Notes: a model not told the origin generated them from the letters alone. A stretch of 6,918 nucleotides of DNA from Gammaproteobacteria bacterium (GCA_024277555.1 JAJRUY010000010.1:1-6918); one strand, 5' to 3'. Shown: positions 1 through 6,629, counted from the first letter of the stretch. Program-made: numbers and translations.

Positions 1-119
1 AGCACCACAGTATCGTCCATATTGATGATTACCGCGCCATCAGCCTGGCGGGCTACTTCTCCGGTTTCCAACGTCACCTTGTGGTCACCGAACTGGAATT
101 CTTTTTTGATTGCAGTCAC
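1..119 (-). CDS. pnp: Polyribonucleotide nucleotidyltransferase (PNPase), N-terminal fragment cut by the window edge
   Basis: Only the first 39 codons and two bases of the next are present; the gene continues past position 1. The translation starts MTAIKKEFQFGDHKVTLE and includes ETGEVARQADGAV and NMDDTVV, which matches the start of the first RNase PH-like domain of bacterial PNPase. PNPase is a phosphate-dependent 3'-to-5' exoribonuclease of the cytoplasm and the RNA degradosome. The start is GTG (119-117), chosen because AAGGA (132-128) lies 8 nt upstream and the following residues match the family N-terminus; there is no nearby in-frame ATG upstream. It follows rpsO by 37 nt, the usual neighbour, and no terminator separates them, so cotranscription is inferred. 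Identity is secure from the N-terminus and from synteny, though no catalytic residues can be seen. Confidence 0.93.
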   Translation of the reverse strand, partial: MTAIKKEFQFGDHKVTLETGEVARQADGAVIINMDDTVV

Positions 120-156
120 TTGGGTATTCCTTCGTTTATGAACTTACGGCTAGAAA

Positions 157-426
157 TTAACGGCGCAAACCGAGACGCTTGATCAGATCGCGATAGCTCT
201 CTACATCCTTACCTTTGAGATAGTCAAGCAACTTGCGTCGGGAGTTGACCATGCGGATCAGACCCTGTCGGGAATGGTGATCCTTCTTGTGCTCCTTGAA
301 ATGGGGCGCGAGGTCATTGATGCGCCAGGTAAGCAATGCCACCTGCACTTCGCTAGAGCCCGTGTCCGTGGGGCTGTTGCCATACTCTTCCACAATCTGC
401 TTTTTGATCTCTGCACTCATTGACAT
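157..426 (-). CDS. rpsO: 30S ribosomal protein S15
   Basis: S15 binds the central domain of 16S rRNA early in 30S assembly and helps form an intersubunit bridge. The product from ATG 426 is 89 aa, the same length as Escherichia coli S15. Family motifs visible are DTGSSEVQVALLT (residues 21-33), HFKEHKKDHHSRQGL (42-56), SRRKLLDYLK (62-71) and the C-terminal LIKRLGLRR. A longer reading from GTG 447 adds seven residues (MFIWRNI), but those codons contain the Shine-Dalgarno sequence GGAG (437-434, 7 nt before ATG 426), so the short start is preferred. It sits 150 nt after truB and 37 nt before pnp, the standard order. The 150-nt leader can fold into a hairpin at 466-495 that could serve S15 autoregulation (inference). 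The gene is intact. Confidence 0.97.
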   Translation of the reverse strand: MSMSAEIKKQIVEEYGNSPTDTGSSEVQVALLTWRINDLAPHFKEHKKDHHSRQGLIRMVNSRRKLLDYLKGKDVESYRDLIKRLGLRR

Positions 427-465
427 AATATTTCTCCAGATAAACACACGCCTGCAACATACAAC

Positions 466-495
466 GCTCCGTCCAACAATGAGTTCAGGCGGAGC
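466..495 (-). promoter_or_regulatory. Hairpin in rpsO leader, possible S15 autoregulatory site
   Basis: On the minus strand GCTCCG (495-490) pairs perfectly with CGGAGC (471-466), a 6-bp stem. Inside it CC pairs with GG and AAC with GUU around a UCAUU loop, with a 2-nt bulge on one side and one unpaired A on the other. It ends about 28 nt upstream of the rpsO Shine-Dalgarno. Ribosomal protein S15 represses its own mRNA through structured leaders in several bacteria, and those leaders differ between lineages. The pairing is seen in the sequence; the regulatory role is inferred. Confidence 0.4.
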
Positions 496-501
496 TGGCG
501 A

Positions 502-530
502 TAAATAAAGCCGAAAACCCTGTCTTCAGC
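502..530 (-). promoter_or_regulatory. Weak sigma70-like promoter candidate upstream of rpsO
   Basis: Minus strand TTGCTG (-35) and TTTATT (-10) are separated by 17 nt. The -35 matches the consensus at 3 of 6 positions and the -10 at 4 of 6, which is common by chance. It is listed because E. coli has an rpsO promoter in this gap. It is a low-confidence call. Confidence 0.2.
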
Positions 531-538
531 AACGACAA

Positions 539-554
539 CCTGAATCAGCTCAGG
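539..554 (-). other. Small hairpin just after truB
   Basis: Minus strand CCTGA-GCTGAT-TCAGG forms a 5-bp stem with a 6-nt loop, 22 nt after the truB stop codon. It is not followed by a T run, so it is not a convincing intrinsic terminator. It could be an RNA-stability or processing element, or chance. Confidence 0.25.
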
Positions 555-576
555 CAAGAAAAGAATTATCCTACAT

Positions 577-1503
577 TCAGCCGGGATTCGCCAATAAACG
601 ACGCGGAGCTACCCGTCCGTCATCATCGATTTCACCCACGCCAATAAATTTTTCATCTGCACCATAGATGCGTACATAGCCTTCTGTAGGCGCTTTGGGC
701 ACCTGCACTGGCTGCCCCTGTTTGATATAGAAGCTGCTGTCTGCCCCAAGATGCACGGCGGGCCAGTGATTCAGGCCCGCATCCATGGGCAACAACAATT
801 GATCCAGCCCATGCAGACCCTGCTCCTGGAGCACTTGCTGCAAGCTTTCCATGCTAACCATATCCTGTGCTTCAAACGGCCCGACCAATGTGCGCCGCAG
901 GGCGACCACATGCGCCCCGACTCCCAGAGCCTTGCCGATATCTTCCGCCAGGGTGCGCACATAGGTGCCTTTGGAACAATGCACAAGCAGGTCAAATTCC
1001 GGCCCTGTAAAATCCAGTAGCCGCAGGTCATATATGGTGATATTGCGCGCCTCACGCTCGACCTCGATTCCTTGGCGAGCCAGCTGATACAAACGCTGGC
1101 CATTGTGCTTTACCGCTGAAAACATGGGCGGCAACTGGGCGATTTCCCCAAGAAAGTCCCCCAATACAGCCTGCACGTCTTCCCGGGTAATATGCTCTGC
1201 CGATCGGGATTCAATAATCTCGCCTTCGGCATCTGCCGTGGAGGTGATTTCACCCAGCCTGACCCGCACCTCATAGCGCTTGTCCGCATCCAGCAGGAAA
1301 GCAGATATCTTGGTGGCATTGCCAAAGCACAGGGGCAGCAACCCCGTAGCCAGGGGGTCCAGGCTGCCGGTATGTCCGGCTTTCTGCGCCTTGAACAGGT
1401 GCTTCACTTCCTGCAAGGCGGCATTGGAGGTCATACCCAGAGGCTTGTCCAGCAGCAGAATCCCGGTGATATTCCGACCCCGGGGACGGCGGCGTCTACC
1501 CAT
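577..1503 (-). CDS. truB: tRNA pseudouridine(55) synthase TruB
   Basis: TruB converts uridine 55 in the T loop of tRNAs to pseudouridine and also acts as a tRNA folding chaperone in the cytoplasm. The product is 308 aa, close to the E. coli 314 aa. Visible motifs are GILLLDKPLGMTSN (14-27), the catalytic motif AGHTGSLDPLATG with Asp49 as the expected nucleophile, KRYEV with the conserved Tyr77, CSKGTYVRTLAEDIG (176-190, conserved Arg183) and GAHVVALRR (196-204). The C-terminal PUA-like part includes FIGVGEIDDDGRVAPRRLL (286-304). The basic start MGRRRRPRGR resembles the E. coli N-terminus. ATG 1503 is supported by AGGGA (1513-1509) 5 nt upstream. It overlaps the 3' end of rbfA by 8 nt, so translational coupling is likely. 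No defects are seen. Confidence 0.97.
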   Translation of the reverse strand: MGRRRRPRGRNITGILLLDKPLGMTSNAALQEVKHLFKAQKAGHTGSLDPLATGLLPLCFGNATKISAFLLDADKRYEVRVRLGEITSTADAEGEIIESRSAEHITREDVQAVLGDFLGEIAQLPPMFSAVKHNGQRLYQLARQGIEVEREARNITIYDLRLLDFTGPEFDLLVHCSKGTYVRTLAEDIGKALGVGAHVVALRRTLVGPFEAQDMVSMESLQQVLQEQGLHGLDQLLLPMDAGLNHWPAVHLGADSSFYIKQGQPVQVPKAPTEGYVRIYGADEKFIGVGEIDDDGRVAPRRLLANPG

Positions 1504-1861
1504 CTTCTTCCCTGGTGTCTGAGGAAACCGCTTTCTCGATCAGGTCCGACAGGCGCTTGCCTTCTTCGATGGAGCTGTCATAGACAAATTTCAGTTCGGG
1601 TACGGTACGCAACTTCATAATCTGACCCAGCTGGCGACGCAGGAAACCCGCAGCACGCCCTAGAACCTTGACAAAGTACTGCGCCTCTTCCTTGTCCAGA
1701 ATAGTGAAATAAATCTTGGCATGAGACAGGTCGCGGGTAACCCGCACTTCCTGAATGGTGACCTCTGACAAACGCGGATCCTTGGCGGCATCGCGCAACA
1801 GCAATGCCAGCTCCCGGTGCATCTGCGCACCGATGCGGTCTCCACGACTGAATTCCTTCAT
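1496..1861 (-). CDS. rbfA: 30S ribosome-binding factor A
   Basis: RbfA is a small KH-fold protein that binds the 30S subunit during late maturation of the 16S rRNA 5' region and is needed for growth in the cold in E. coli. The product from ATG 1861 is 121 aa. Visible family features are the start MKEFSRGDRIGAQMHREL, the stretch DPRL (28-31), VTRDLSHAKIYFT (41-53), RAAGFLRRQLG (69-79) and LRTVPELKFVYD (84-95). The frame stays open upstream for 27 more codons into infB, but ATG 1861 matches the family N-terminus and has AGGA (1872-1869) 7 nt upstream, so the longer version is rejected. It starts 16 nt after the infB stop, and its last codons overlap the truB start by 8 nt. It is somewhat shorter than the E. 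coli protein (133 aa) at the C-terminus. Confidence 0.96.
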   Translation of the reverse strand: MKEFSRGDRIGAQMHRELALLLRDAAKDPRLSEVTIQEVRVTRDLSHAKIYFTILDKEEAQYFVKVLGRAAGFLRRQLGQIMKLRTVPELKFVYDSSIEEGKRLSDLIEKAVSSDTREEDG

Positions 1862-1877
1862 CTGGGGTTCCTGACTG

Positions 1878-4448
1878 TTACAGCTCGCGCTGAACCTCGG
1901 TTCTGGAGAACACTTCAATCTGGTCTCCAGGCTTGACATCATTGTAGTTTTTCACGCCGATACCGCATTCGGTACCAGCCTTCACTTCCATGACGTCATC
2001 CTTGTGGCGGCGCAATGATTCCAGTTCGCCTTCATAGATCACCACATTGTCACGCAACACGCGAATCGGGCTGTTGCGCTTGACCGCGCCTTCCACCACC
2101 ATACAGCCGGCAATAGCGCCCAGTTTGGAAGAACGGAATACGTCGCGCACTTCGGCCAAACCAATGATCTCTTCGCGGATCTCGGGAGAAAGCAGACCAG
2201 ACACAGCCTGTTTCACATCATCGATCACTTCATAGATGATGCTGTAATAGCGCAGATCCAGGTTGCTTTCTTCGATTACCTTGCGTGCAGAAGCGTCTGC
2301 CCGCACGTTGAAGCCAATAATCGCCGCGCCGGAGGTGAGCGCCAGATTGGCATCAGATTCATTGATCCCGCCAACACCAGCAGCCACGATTTTGACCCGG
2401 GCTTCATCGGTATGGATTTTCTGCAAGGATTCTTTCAGCGCTTCCACAGAACCTTGCACATCAGCCTTGATGATCAGGTTCACACAGGACACTTCGCCCT
2501 CGCCCATGCGGGTAAACATTTCATTCAGCTTGGCCGCTTTCTGTTCGGCAAGGCGGGAATCACGCTGTTGCTCACGGCGCATATCTGCCACGTCCCGTGC
2601 TTTTTTCTCATCCGACAGGGCAATCATACTGTCACCTGCCTGGGGCACTCCGGACAAACCCAGCACTTCGACAGGTGTTGAAGGAGCGGCCTCCTGTACA
2701 GCCTTGCCGTTTTCATCAAACATGGCACGCACCCGCCCATACTCAACCCCGGCCACAATTGCATCGCCTCTCTTCAGGGTGCCAGACTGTACCAGCACCG
2801 TCGCTACAGGACCACGCCCCTTGTCGAGGCTGGATTCGACCACGACTCCCTGGGAATACCCACTGACAGGCGCCTTGAGTTCCAGAATTTCCGATTGCAG
2901 CAAAACCGCATCCAGCAAGGTGTCTACGACTTCACCGGTCTTGGCAGAAACTTTGACAAATTGGGTATCACCGCCCCAGTCCTCCGGCACGACTTCTTCT
3001 GCCACCAGCTCCTGCATCACCTTGTCCGGTTGGGCTTCGGGCCGGTCGATCTTGTTCACTGCCACGATCAGGGGAACGCCTGCCGCCTTGGCATGCTGTA
3101 CTGCTTCCCTGGTTTGCGGCATGACGCCGTCATCTGCAGCCACCACCAGAATAACCAGATCTGTTGCCTGGGCGCCACGAGCACGCATGGCAGAGAAAGC
3201 TGCATGTCCCGGTGTATCCAGAAAGGTGATGGTTCCGTGTCCGGTTTCCACGCGGTAGGCGCCAATATGCTGGGTAATACCGCCAGCTTCGCTATCCGCC
3301 ACTTTTGATTTGCGGATGTAGTCCAGCAAAGATGTCTTGCCATGGTCTACATGTCCCATGATGGTTACCACCGGAGCGCGCGGCTCCAGCTCACCTTCGG
3401 GTTCGCCGGCAATGGAGGCAATCAGCTTGTCCTCCACATCTTCTTCCTTGTAGAAGACAACCTTGTGCCCCATCTCCTCGACCACCAAAGCAGCGGTATC
3501 CTGATCCAGCACCTGGTTGATGGTCACCATCATGCCCATCTTCATCAGTTCCTTGATGACTTCCGCAGCCTTCACGGACATTTGCTGGGCGAGCTCCCCG
3601 ACGCTGATATTTTCAGGAATTTTTACTTCACGCACCACGGGCGCTGTGGGTTTCTGGAACCCATGATCCATATCTGCCTGGGAAGCATCCCTGCCACGGC
3701 TTTTTCTGGTGGGCTTGCGCCTGCCACTCTTGCCAGCAGCCACATGCAATTCCTTGCGCCCACGACCGGGTTTGCCTGCTTCGGCACGGCGTTGCGCCTT
3801 TTCCTTGCGCTCACGGGCTTCCTGCTGGGTTTTGCGTTGTTCCTGGGCTCGACGGGCAAGCTCAATATCTCTTTCCCGTTGCTGCTTTTCAACTTCTACC
3901 TTGGCACGCTCATCATCCTCGGCCTTGCTGCGCGCCTGTTCCTGGCGTTTACGCTCATCCTGCTCCGCCTGCAGCAAGGCTTCCTGCGCCTTGCGACGGG
4001 ACTGTTCCTGCTCTTCCGACATCCGGCGCTGCTCTGCCTGTTCGGCCAGCGCCTTTTTTGCCTCCTCCGCTTCTTTCAGCAGACGCTCCTTGTCGGTTTC
4101 CGTCGCTGGCGCCTTCGCATAAGTGCGTTTGCGGCGAACCTCCACATTCACGGTTTTCGCGGTTCGGGTCGCCCGTGCTGCAGGCGAGCGCCCGGCGGAG
4201 GCGGGTTGCTTCAACTCAGTGGTGGTTTTGCGCTTCAGGACTACCTTGCCCGTTGCTGCAGTTTTTCCTCCAGCTCCTTGCTTGCCATGACTGCGGCGCA
4301 GGTAGTTGAGCAGTTCCAGCTTTTCTTTTGCTGTCACCACGTCATCGGCACTGCTCTTGTTCAATCCTGCCTGGGCAAACTGTTCCAGGATACGATCCAC
4401 TGGAACGCCTACGTCGGCGGCCAACTGGCTGACTGTAATATCGCTCAT
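1878..4448 (-). CDS. infB: Translation initiation factor IF-2
   Basis: IF2 is the GTPase that brings initiator fMet-tRNA to the 30S subunit and promotes 50S joining. The product is 856 aa. Domains in order are an IF2_N module (1-52), a Lys/Arg/Glu/Gln-rich, probably helical linker (about 105-260), a second IF2_N module (about 275-330), the G domain, domain II, domain III, and the C-terminal fMet-tRNA-binding domain. All G motifs are present: GHVDHGKT (365-372), Thr392 in GGITQHIGAY, DTPGH (411-415, with the conserved His415), NKID (465-468) and SAK (501-503). ATG 4448 is supported by AAGGGGG (4462-4456), which overlaps the nusA stop codon, with 7-nt spacing. nusA ends 12 nt upstream and rbfA begins 16 nt downstream. 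E. coli also makes shorter IF2 forms from internal starts; I saw no clear internal start here. The gene is intact. Confidence 0.98.
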   Translation of the reverse strand: MSDITVSQLAADVGVPVDRILEQFAQAGLNKSSADDVVTAKEKLELLNYLRRSHGKQGAGGKTAATGKVVLKRKTTTELKQPASAGRSPAARATRTAKTVNVEVRRKRTYAKAPATETDKERLLKEAEEAKKALAEQAEQRRMSEEQEQSRRKAQEALLQAEQDERKRQEQARSKAEDDERAKVEVEKQQRERDIELARRAQEQRKTQQEARERKEKAQRRAEAGKPGRGRKELHVAAGKSGRRKPTRKSRGRDASQADMDHGFQKPTAPVVREVKIPENISVGELAQQMSVKAAEVIKELMKMGMMVTINQVLDQDTAALVVEEMGHKVVFYKEEDVEDKLIASIAGEPEGELEPRAPVVTIMGHVDHGKTSLLDYIRKSKVADSEAGGITQHIGAYRVETGHGTITFLDTPGHAAFSAMRARGAQATDLVILVVAADDGVMPQTREAVQHAKAAGVPLIVAVNKIDRPEAQPDKVMQELVAEEVVPEDWGGDTQFVKVSAKTGEVVDTLLDAVLLQSEILELKAPVSGYSQGVVVESSLDKGRGPVATVLVQSGTLKRGDAIVAGVEYGRVRAMFDENGKAVQEAAPSTPVEVLGLSGVPQAGDSMIALSDEKKARDVADMRREQQRDSRLAEQKAAKLNEMFTRMGEGEVSCVNLIIKADVQGSVEALKESLQKIHTDEARVKIVAAGVGGINESDANLALTSGAAIIGFNVRADASARKVIEESNLDLRYYSIIYEVIDDVKQAVSGLLSPEIREEIIGLAEVRDVFRSSKLGAIAGCMVVEGAVKRNSPIRVLRDNVVIYEGELESLRRHKDDVMEVKAGTECGIGVKNYNDVKPGDQIEVFSRTEVQREL

Positions 4449-4460
4449 GCCAATACCCCC

Positions 4461-5987
4461 TTACCCCTTGGGCTCGGTTTCTGTTTCATTTTCGGCTTCT
4501 TCAAACCAGGGCGCCCGTGCTGTCATGATCAACTCACCGGCGCGTTTTTCATCCATGCCTTCCAACTCCATCAGTTCATCCACCGCCTGCTCTGCAAGGT
4601 CTTCCATGGTGACCACACCGATGGAAGCGAGCTGATGCGCCAGGTCCTCTGTCATTCCTTCCATGTTCAGCAAGTCTTCCGCCGGCTCGGCGTCAGAGAG
4701 CATCTCTTCCTTGGCGATGGCCCGCGTCAGCAATGCATCACTTGCGCGGCTGCGCAGTTCTTCCACGATACCTGCATCGAATTCCTCGATGGCAAGCAAT
4801 TCCTCTTCCGGCACATAGGCAATTTCTTCAACGGTGGTGAATCCTTCCTGGGCGAGGATGATCGCTACTTCCTCGTCCACATCCAGCTCTTCCATGAAGC
4901 CTTTTACATACTGCTGGGACTCGGCGTCCGTTTTTTCTGCCAGCTCATCCTCGCTCATGACGTTGAGAGTCCAGCCGGTAAGCTGGCTGGCGAGACGGAT
5001 ATTCTGACCGCCGCTGCCAATAGCCTGGGAAAGGTTCTCTTCCTTCACGGAAATATCCATGGAGTGGGCATCCTCATCGACAACAATGGAAGCCACTTCC
5101 GCAGGAGACATGGCATTGATGATGAACTGTGCCGGATTGTCATCCCATAAAATAATATCCACGCGCTCGCCTGCCAGTTCGTTGGAAACTGCTTGCACCC
5201 GAGAGCCACGCATACCCACACAGGCGCCTACCGGATCGATACGCGGATCGTTGGAACGCACCGCAATCTTGGCGCGGCGTCCGGGATCACGAGCCGCACC
5301 CAACACTTCAATCAGGCCGTCGCCAACTTCCGGTACTTCCAGCTTGAACAGTTCGATCAGCAGCTCTGGTGCGGTACGGGAAACAAACAGCTGCGGGCCG
5401 CGTACATCCGTACGGATCGCCTGCAGAAACCCACGCAAACGGTCACCGACCCTGATCGGCTCCTTGGGGATCACATCACTGCGGGGGATGATCGCTTCTG
5501 CATTGCCGCCAAGGTCCATGATAATGGCTCCGCGATCCAGGCGTTTTACCACGCCGGTAACCAGTTGTCCTACCTTGTCTTCATAGGCCTCCACCACCTT
5601 GGCTCTTTCTGCTTCCCGCACTTTCTGTACGATAACCTGCTTGGCTGTCTGGGCGGCTATACGGCCAAACTCGATGGAATCCATGGGCTCTTCTACATAG
5701 TCACCCGGCTGGATATCCGGATCGCTGGCACGGGCAGCGCCCAGGGTGATTTCCGATTTCGGATTTTCCAGCACCGGGGTTTCACTGTCATCCACTACCA
5801 GCCAGCGGCGGAAGGTATCATAATCCCCGGTCTCACGGTCGATAACCACGCGCACCTCGATATCTCCACCATGCTTTTTTCGCGTGGCAGAAGCGAGCGC
5901 AGCCTCAATGGCTTCAAAAATTACATCCTTTTCGACTTCTTTTTCGTTAGAAACCGCGTCTACGACGAACAGGATCTCTTTGGTCAT
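4461..5987 (-). CDS. nusA: Transcription termination/antitermination protein NusA
   Basis: NusA binds RNA polymerase and nascent RNA, stimulates pausing and intrinsic termination, and takes part in rRNA and lambda-N antitermination. The product is 508 aa (E. coli 495). In order it has the RNAP-binding N-terminal domain (1-130, with TFRRWLVVD and IAAQTAKQVIVQKVREAERA), an S1 domain (about 137-201), KH1 (DPVGACVGMRGSRVQAV, 251-267), KH2 (around QAIGSGGQN, 321-329), and two acidic repeats (about 365-425 and 439-490). The repeats share the pattern EGFTTVEEIAYV / IGVVTMEDLAEQ and the protein ends in a short acidic tail. ATG 5987 has GAGGG (5999-5995) 7 nt upstream. Differences from E. coli are about five extra residues in the N-terminal domain near 67-79 and Ser325 in the KH2 GXXG loop, where Arg is usual. 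In E. coli NusA represses its own operon. Confidence 0.98.
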   Translation of the reverse strand: MTKEILFVVDAVSNEKEVEKDVIFEAIEAALASATRKKHGGDIEVRVVIDRETGDYDTFRRWLVVDDSETPVLENPKSEITLGAARASDPDIQPGDYVEEPMDSIEFGRIAAQTAKQVIVQKVREAERAKVVEAYEDKVGQLVTGVVKRLDRGAIIMDLGGNAEAIIPRSDVIPKEPIRVGDRLRGFLQAIRTDVRGPQLFVSRTAPELLIELFKLEVPEVGDGLIEVLGAARDPGRRAKIAVRSNDPRIDPVGACVGMRGSRVQAVSNELAGERVDIILWDDNPAQFIINAMSPAEVASIVVDEDAHSMDISVKEENLSQAIGSGGQNIRLASQLTGWTLNVMSEDELAEKTDAESQQYVKGFMEELDVDEEVAIILAQEGFTTVEEIAYVPEEELLAIEEFDAGIVEELRSRASDALLTRAIAKEEMLSDAEPAEDLLNMEGMTEDLAHQLASIGVVTMEDLAEQAVDELMELEGMDEKRAGELIMTARAPWFEEAENETETEPKG

Positions 5988-6005
5988 CGCGATACCCTCA
6001 ATAAA

Positions 6006-6464
6006 TTAAAATTCCGGAACAAGACGAGCCTCCTGAATCTGATCCATGAACAAAGGATAGACCTCACCGTCCACCTCTACCAGGATTTGATCGTCTTCGA
6101 CTCCCAATAACAAACCTTTATACTTGCGCCGTCCGCCAATGGAACCGTCAAGCTTGACATTTACCTTGCGTCCGACAAATCGCTGAAAATCCCCGGCGTC
6201 GAACAATGGCCGGTTCAGACCTGGTGATGACACCTCCAGGCTATACTGACCGGGAACAGGATCTTCCACATCGAGTACGCCACTGAGCTGGTGGCTCACT
6301 GCCGCACAATCGTCAACCTCAATGCCGTTTTCCTTATCTATATAGATACGCAACAGATTACCGCCCTGATAACCACTGAGGTATTCCACACCCACGAGTT
6401 CATAACCCATGGATTCGACCACATTACGTACAATTTCCTGCAATTTAGGCGATGCTTTTTGCAT
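6006..6464 (-). CDS. rimP: Ribosome maturation factor RimP
   Basis: RimP binds the 30S precursor and aids assembly of the 3' and central domains. The product from ATG 6464 is 152 aa. Visible family motifs are MGYELVGVEYL (19-29), LRIYIDKENGIEVDDCAAVS (38-57), LDVEDPVPGQYSLEVSSPGL (64-83), NRPLF (84-88), and a C-terminal SH3-like part with RRKYKG (112-117) and the ending ARLVPEF. A TTG codon at 6473 would add three residues, but it lies at the end of the U tract of the upstream terminator and has no Shine-Dalgarno. ATG 6464 has GGAAG close in front of it, a weak site with short spacing. It is first in the operon, 18 nt before nusA. Expression probably depends on readthrough of the terminator at 6474-6500. 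Confidence 0.95.
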   Translation of the reverse strand: MQKASPKLQEIVRNVVESMGYELVGVEYLSGYQGGNLLRIYIDKENGIEVDDCAAVSHQLSGVLDVEDPVPGQYSLEVSSPGLNRPLFDAGDFQRFVGRKVNVKLDGSIGGRRKYKGLLLGVEDDQILVEVDGEVYPLFMDQIQEARLVPEF

Positions 6465-6473
6465 AACTTCCAA

Positions 6474-6500
6474 AATAAAAAAATGGGCGCGAGGCCCATT
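6474..6500 (-). terminator. Intrinsic terminator immediately upstream of rimP (possible attenuator)
   Basis: On the minus strand AATGGGC (6500-6494) and GCCCATT (6488-6482) form a perfect 7-bp stem with a CTCGC loop. It is followed by a T run (seven T residues including the last two of the stem), one A, and four more T. The T run leads straight into the rimP ribosome binding site and ends about 8 nt from ATG 6464. With no other gene between it and the promoter at 6630-6658, it would terminate transcripts on their way into the nusA operon. The structure is seen; the attenuator role is inferred. Confidence 0.8.
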
Positions 6501-6517
6501 CCTGATCTACCAATAAC

Positions 6518-6539
6518 AAAAAAACCCGTAAATGGGATT
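6518..6539 (-). terminator. Weak terminator-like hairpin with U tract in the leader
   Basis: Minus strand AATCCC (6539-6534) and GGGTT (6527-6523) pair with one bulged T around an ATTTAC loop, followed by a run of T (seven in total, 6524-6518, two of them in the stem). An alternative 4-bp stem uses CCCG (6544-6541) with CGGG (6528-6525), which would compete with the hairpin at 6542-6569. The stem is weak, so termination efficiency is doubtful alone. Confidence 0.4.
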
Positions 6540-6541
6540 CC

Positions 6542-6569
6542 GGGAAAATCCTGGTAACCAGATTTCCCC
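6542..6569 (-). promoter_or_regulatory. Stable 12-bp hairpin in the nusA-operon leader
   Basis: On the minus strand GGGGAAAT (6569-6562) pairs with ATTTTCCC (6549-6542, one G-U pair), and CTGG (6561-6558) pairs with CCAG (6554-6551), closing a TTA loop. One G (6550) is bulged. This gives 12 base pairs in 28 nt. It lies in the leader between promoter and terminator, and could be a pause hairpin, a protein-binding site or an RNase III site. Function is not known from sequence. Confidence 0.6.
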
Positions 6570-6629
6570 ACTGTTACGCCATCCGTCAAACAACCGCGTC
6601 AGAGCCACCCTGCCCTCTCATGCGCCGCG

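Larger units (their letters stand above)
427..576 (-). other. truB-rpsO intergenic region / rpsO leader
   Basis: This 150-nt gap is the longest inside the gene block. It holds a short hairpin near truB (539-554), a longer hairpin (466-495) and the rpsO Shine-Dalgarno (437-434). I see no intrinsic terminator on the minus strand, because neither hairpin is followed by a T run. A weak promoter-like pair, TTGCTG and TTTATT with 17-nt spacing, lies in the middle of the gap. In E. coli an rpsO promoter and an S15-binding translational operator lie in the equivalent region; that the same applies here is inference. Confidence 0.5.

Noticed and set aside
427..447. Longer S15 start at GTG 447 adding MFIWRNI
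   Set aside because: The extra codons contain the ribosome binding site, and the protein from ATG 426 has the standard 89-residue length.
1862..1942. Longer RbfA start at 1942 adding 27 residues
   Set aside because: The extension lies inside the 3' end of infB and has no similarity to RbfA. ATG 1861 has a good Shine-Dalgarno and the family N-terminus.
2263..3258. A 331-codon open frame on the plus strand antisense to infB
   Set aside because: The translation is Ser/Thr/Ala-rich low-information sequence typical of a shadow of a conserved gene, and the opposite strand encodes the IF2 GTPase domain.
3668..4134. Lys/Arg/Glu/Gln-rich stretch of infB considered as a repeat expansion or inserted domain
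   Set aside because: A charged, variable-length linker between IF2_N modules is normal in gammaproteobacterial IF2, and the total length is ordinary.
3342..5150. A 602-codon open frame on the plus strand across infB and nusA
   Set aside because: It lies wholly antisense to two clearly conserved genes, crosses their junction, and its translation resembles no family I know. Long open antisense frames are expected opposite codon-biased genes.
6338..6589. Minus-strand frame of 83 codons overlapping the start of rimP, including an ATG at 6499 directly after AGGA
   Set aside because: It runs out of frame through rimP, the AGGA has no spacing to the ATG, and that ATG lies in the terminator stem. 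The Trp/Val-rich product has no recognisable features.
6561..6589. Second TTGACGGA copy (6582-6589), repeating that at the promoter, as the -35 of a second promoter
   Set aside because: No acceptable -10 hexamer is found 16-18 nt downstream; the best candidate matches only about 2 of 6 positions.
6586..6621. An 11-codon minus-strand frame (MRGQGGSDAVV) starting almost at the predicted transcription start
   Set aside because: It could be a leaderless leader peptide, but it has no runs of a regulatory amino acid, no ribosome binding site, and does not overlap the leader hairpins. Chance is the simpler reading.
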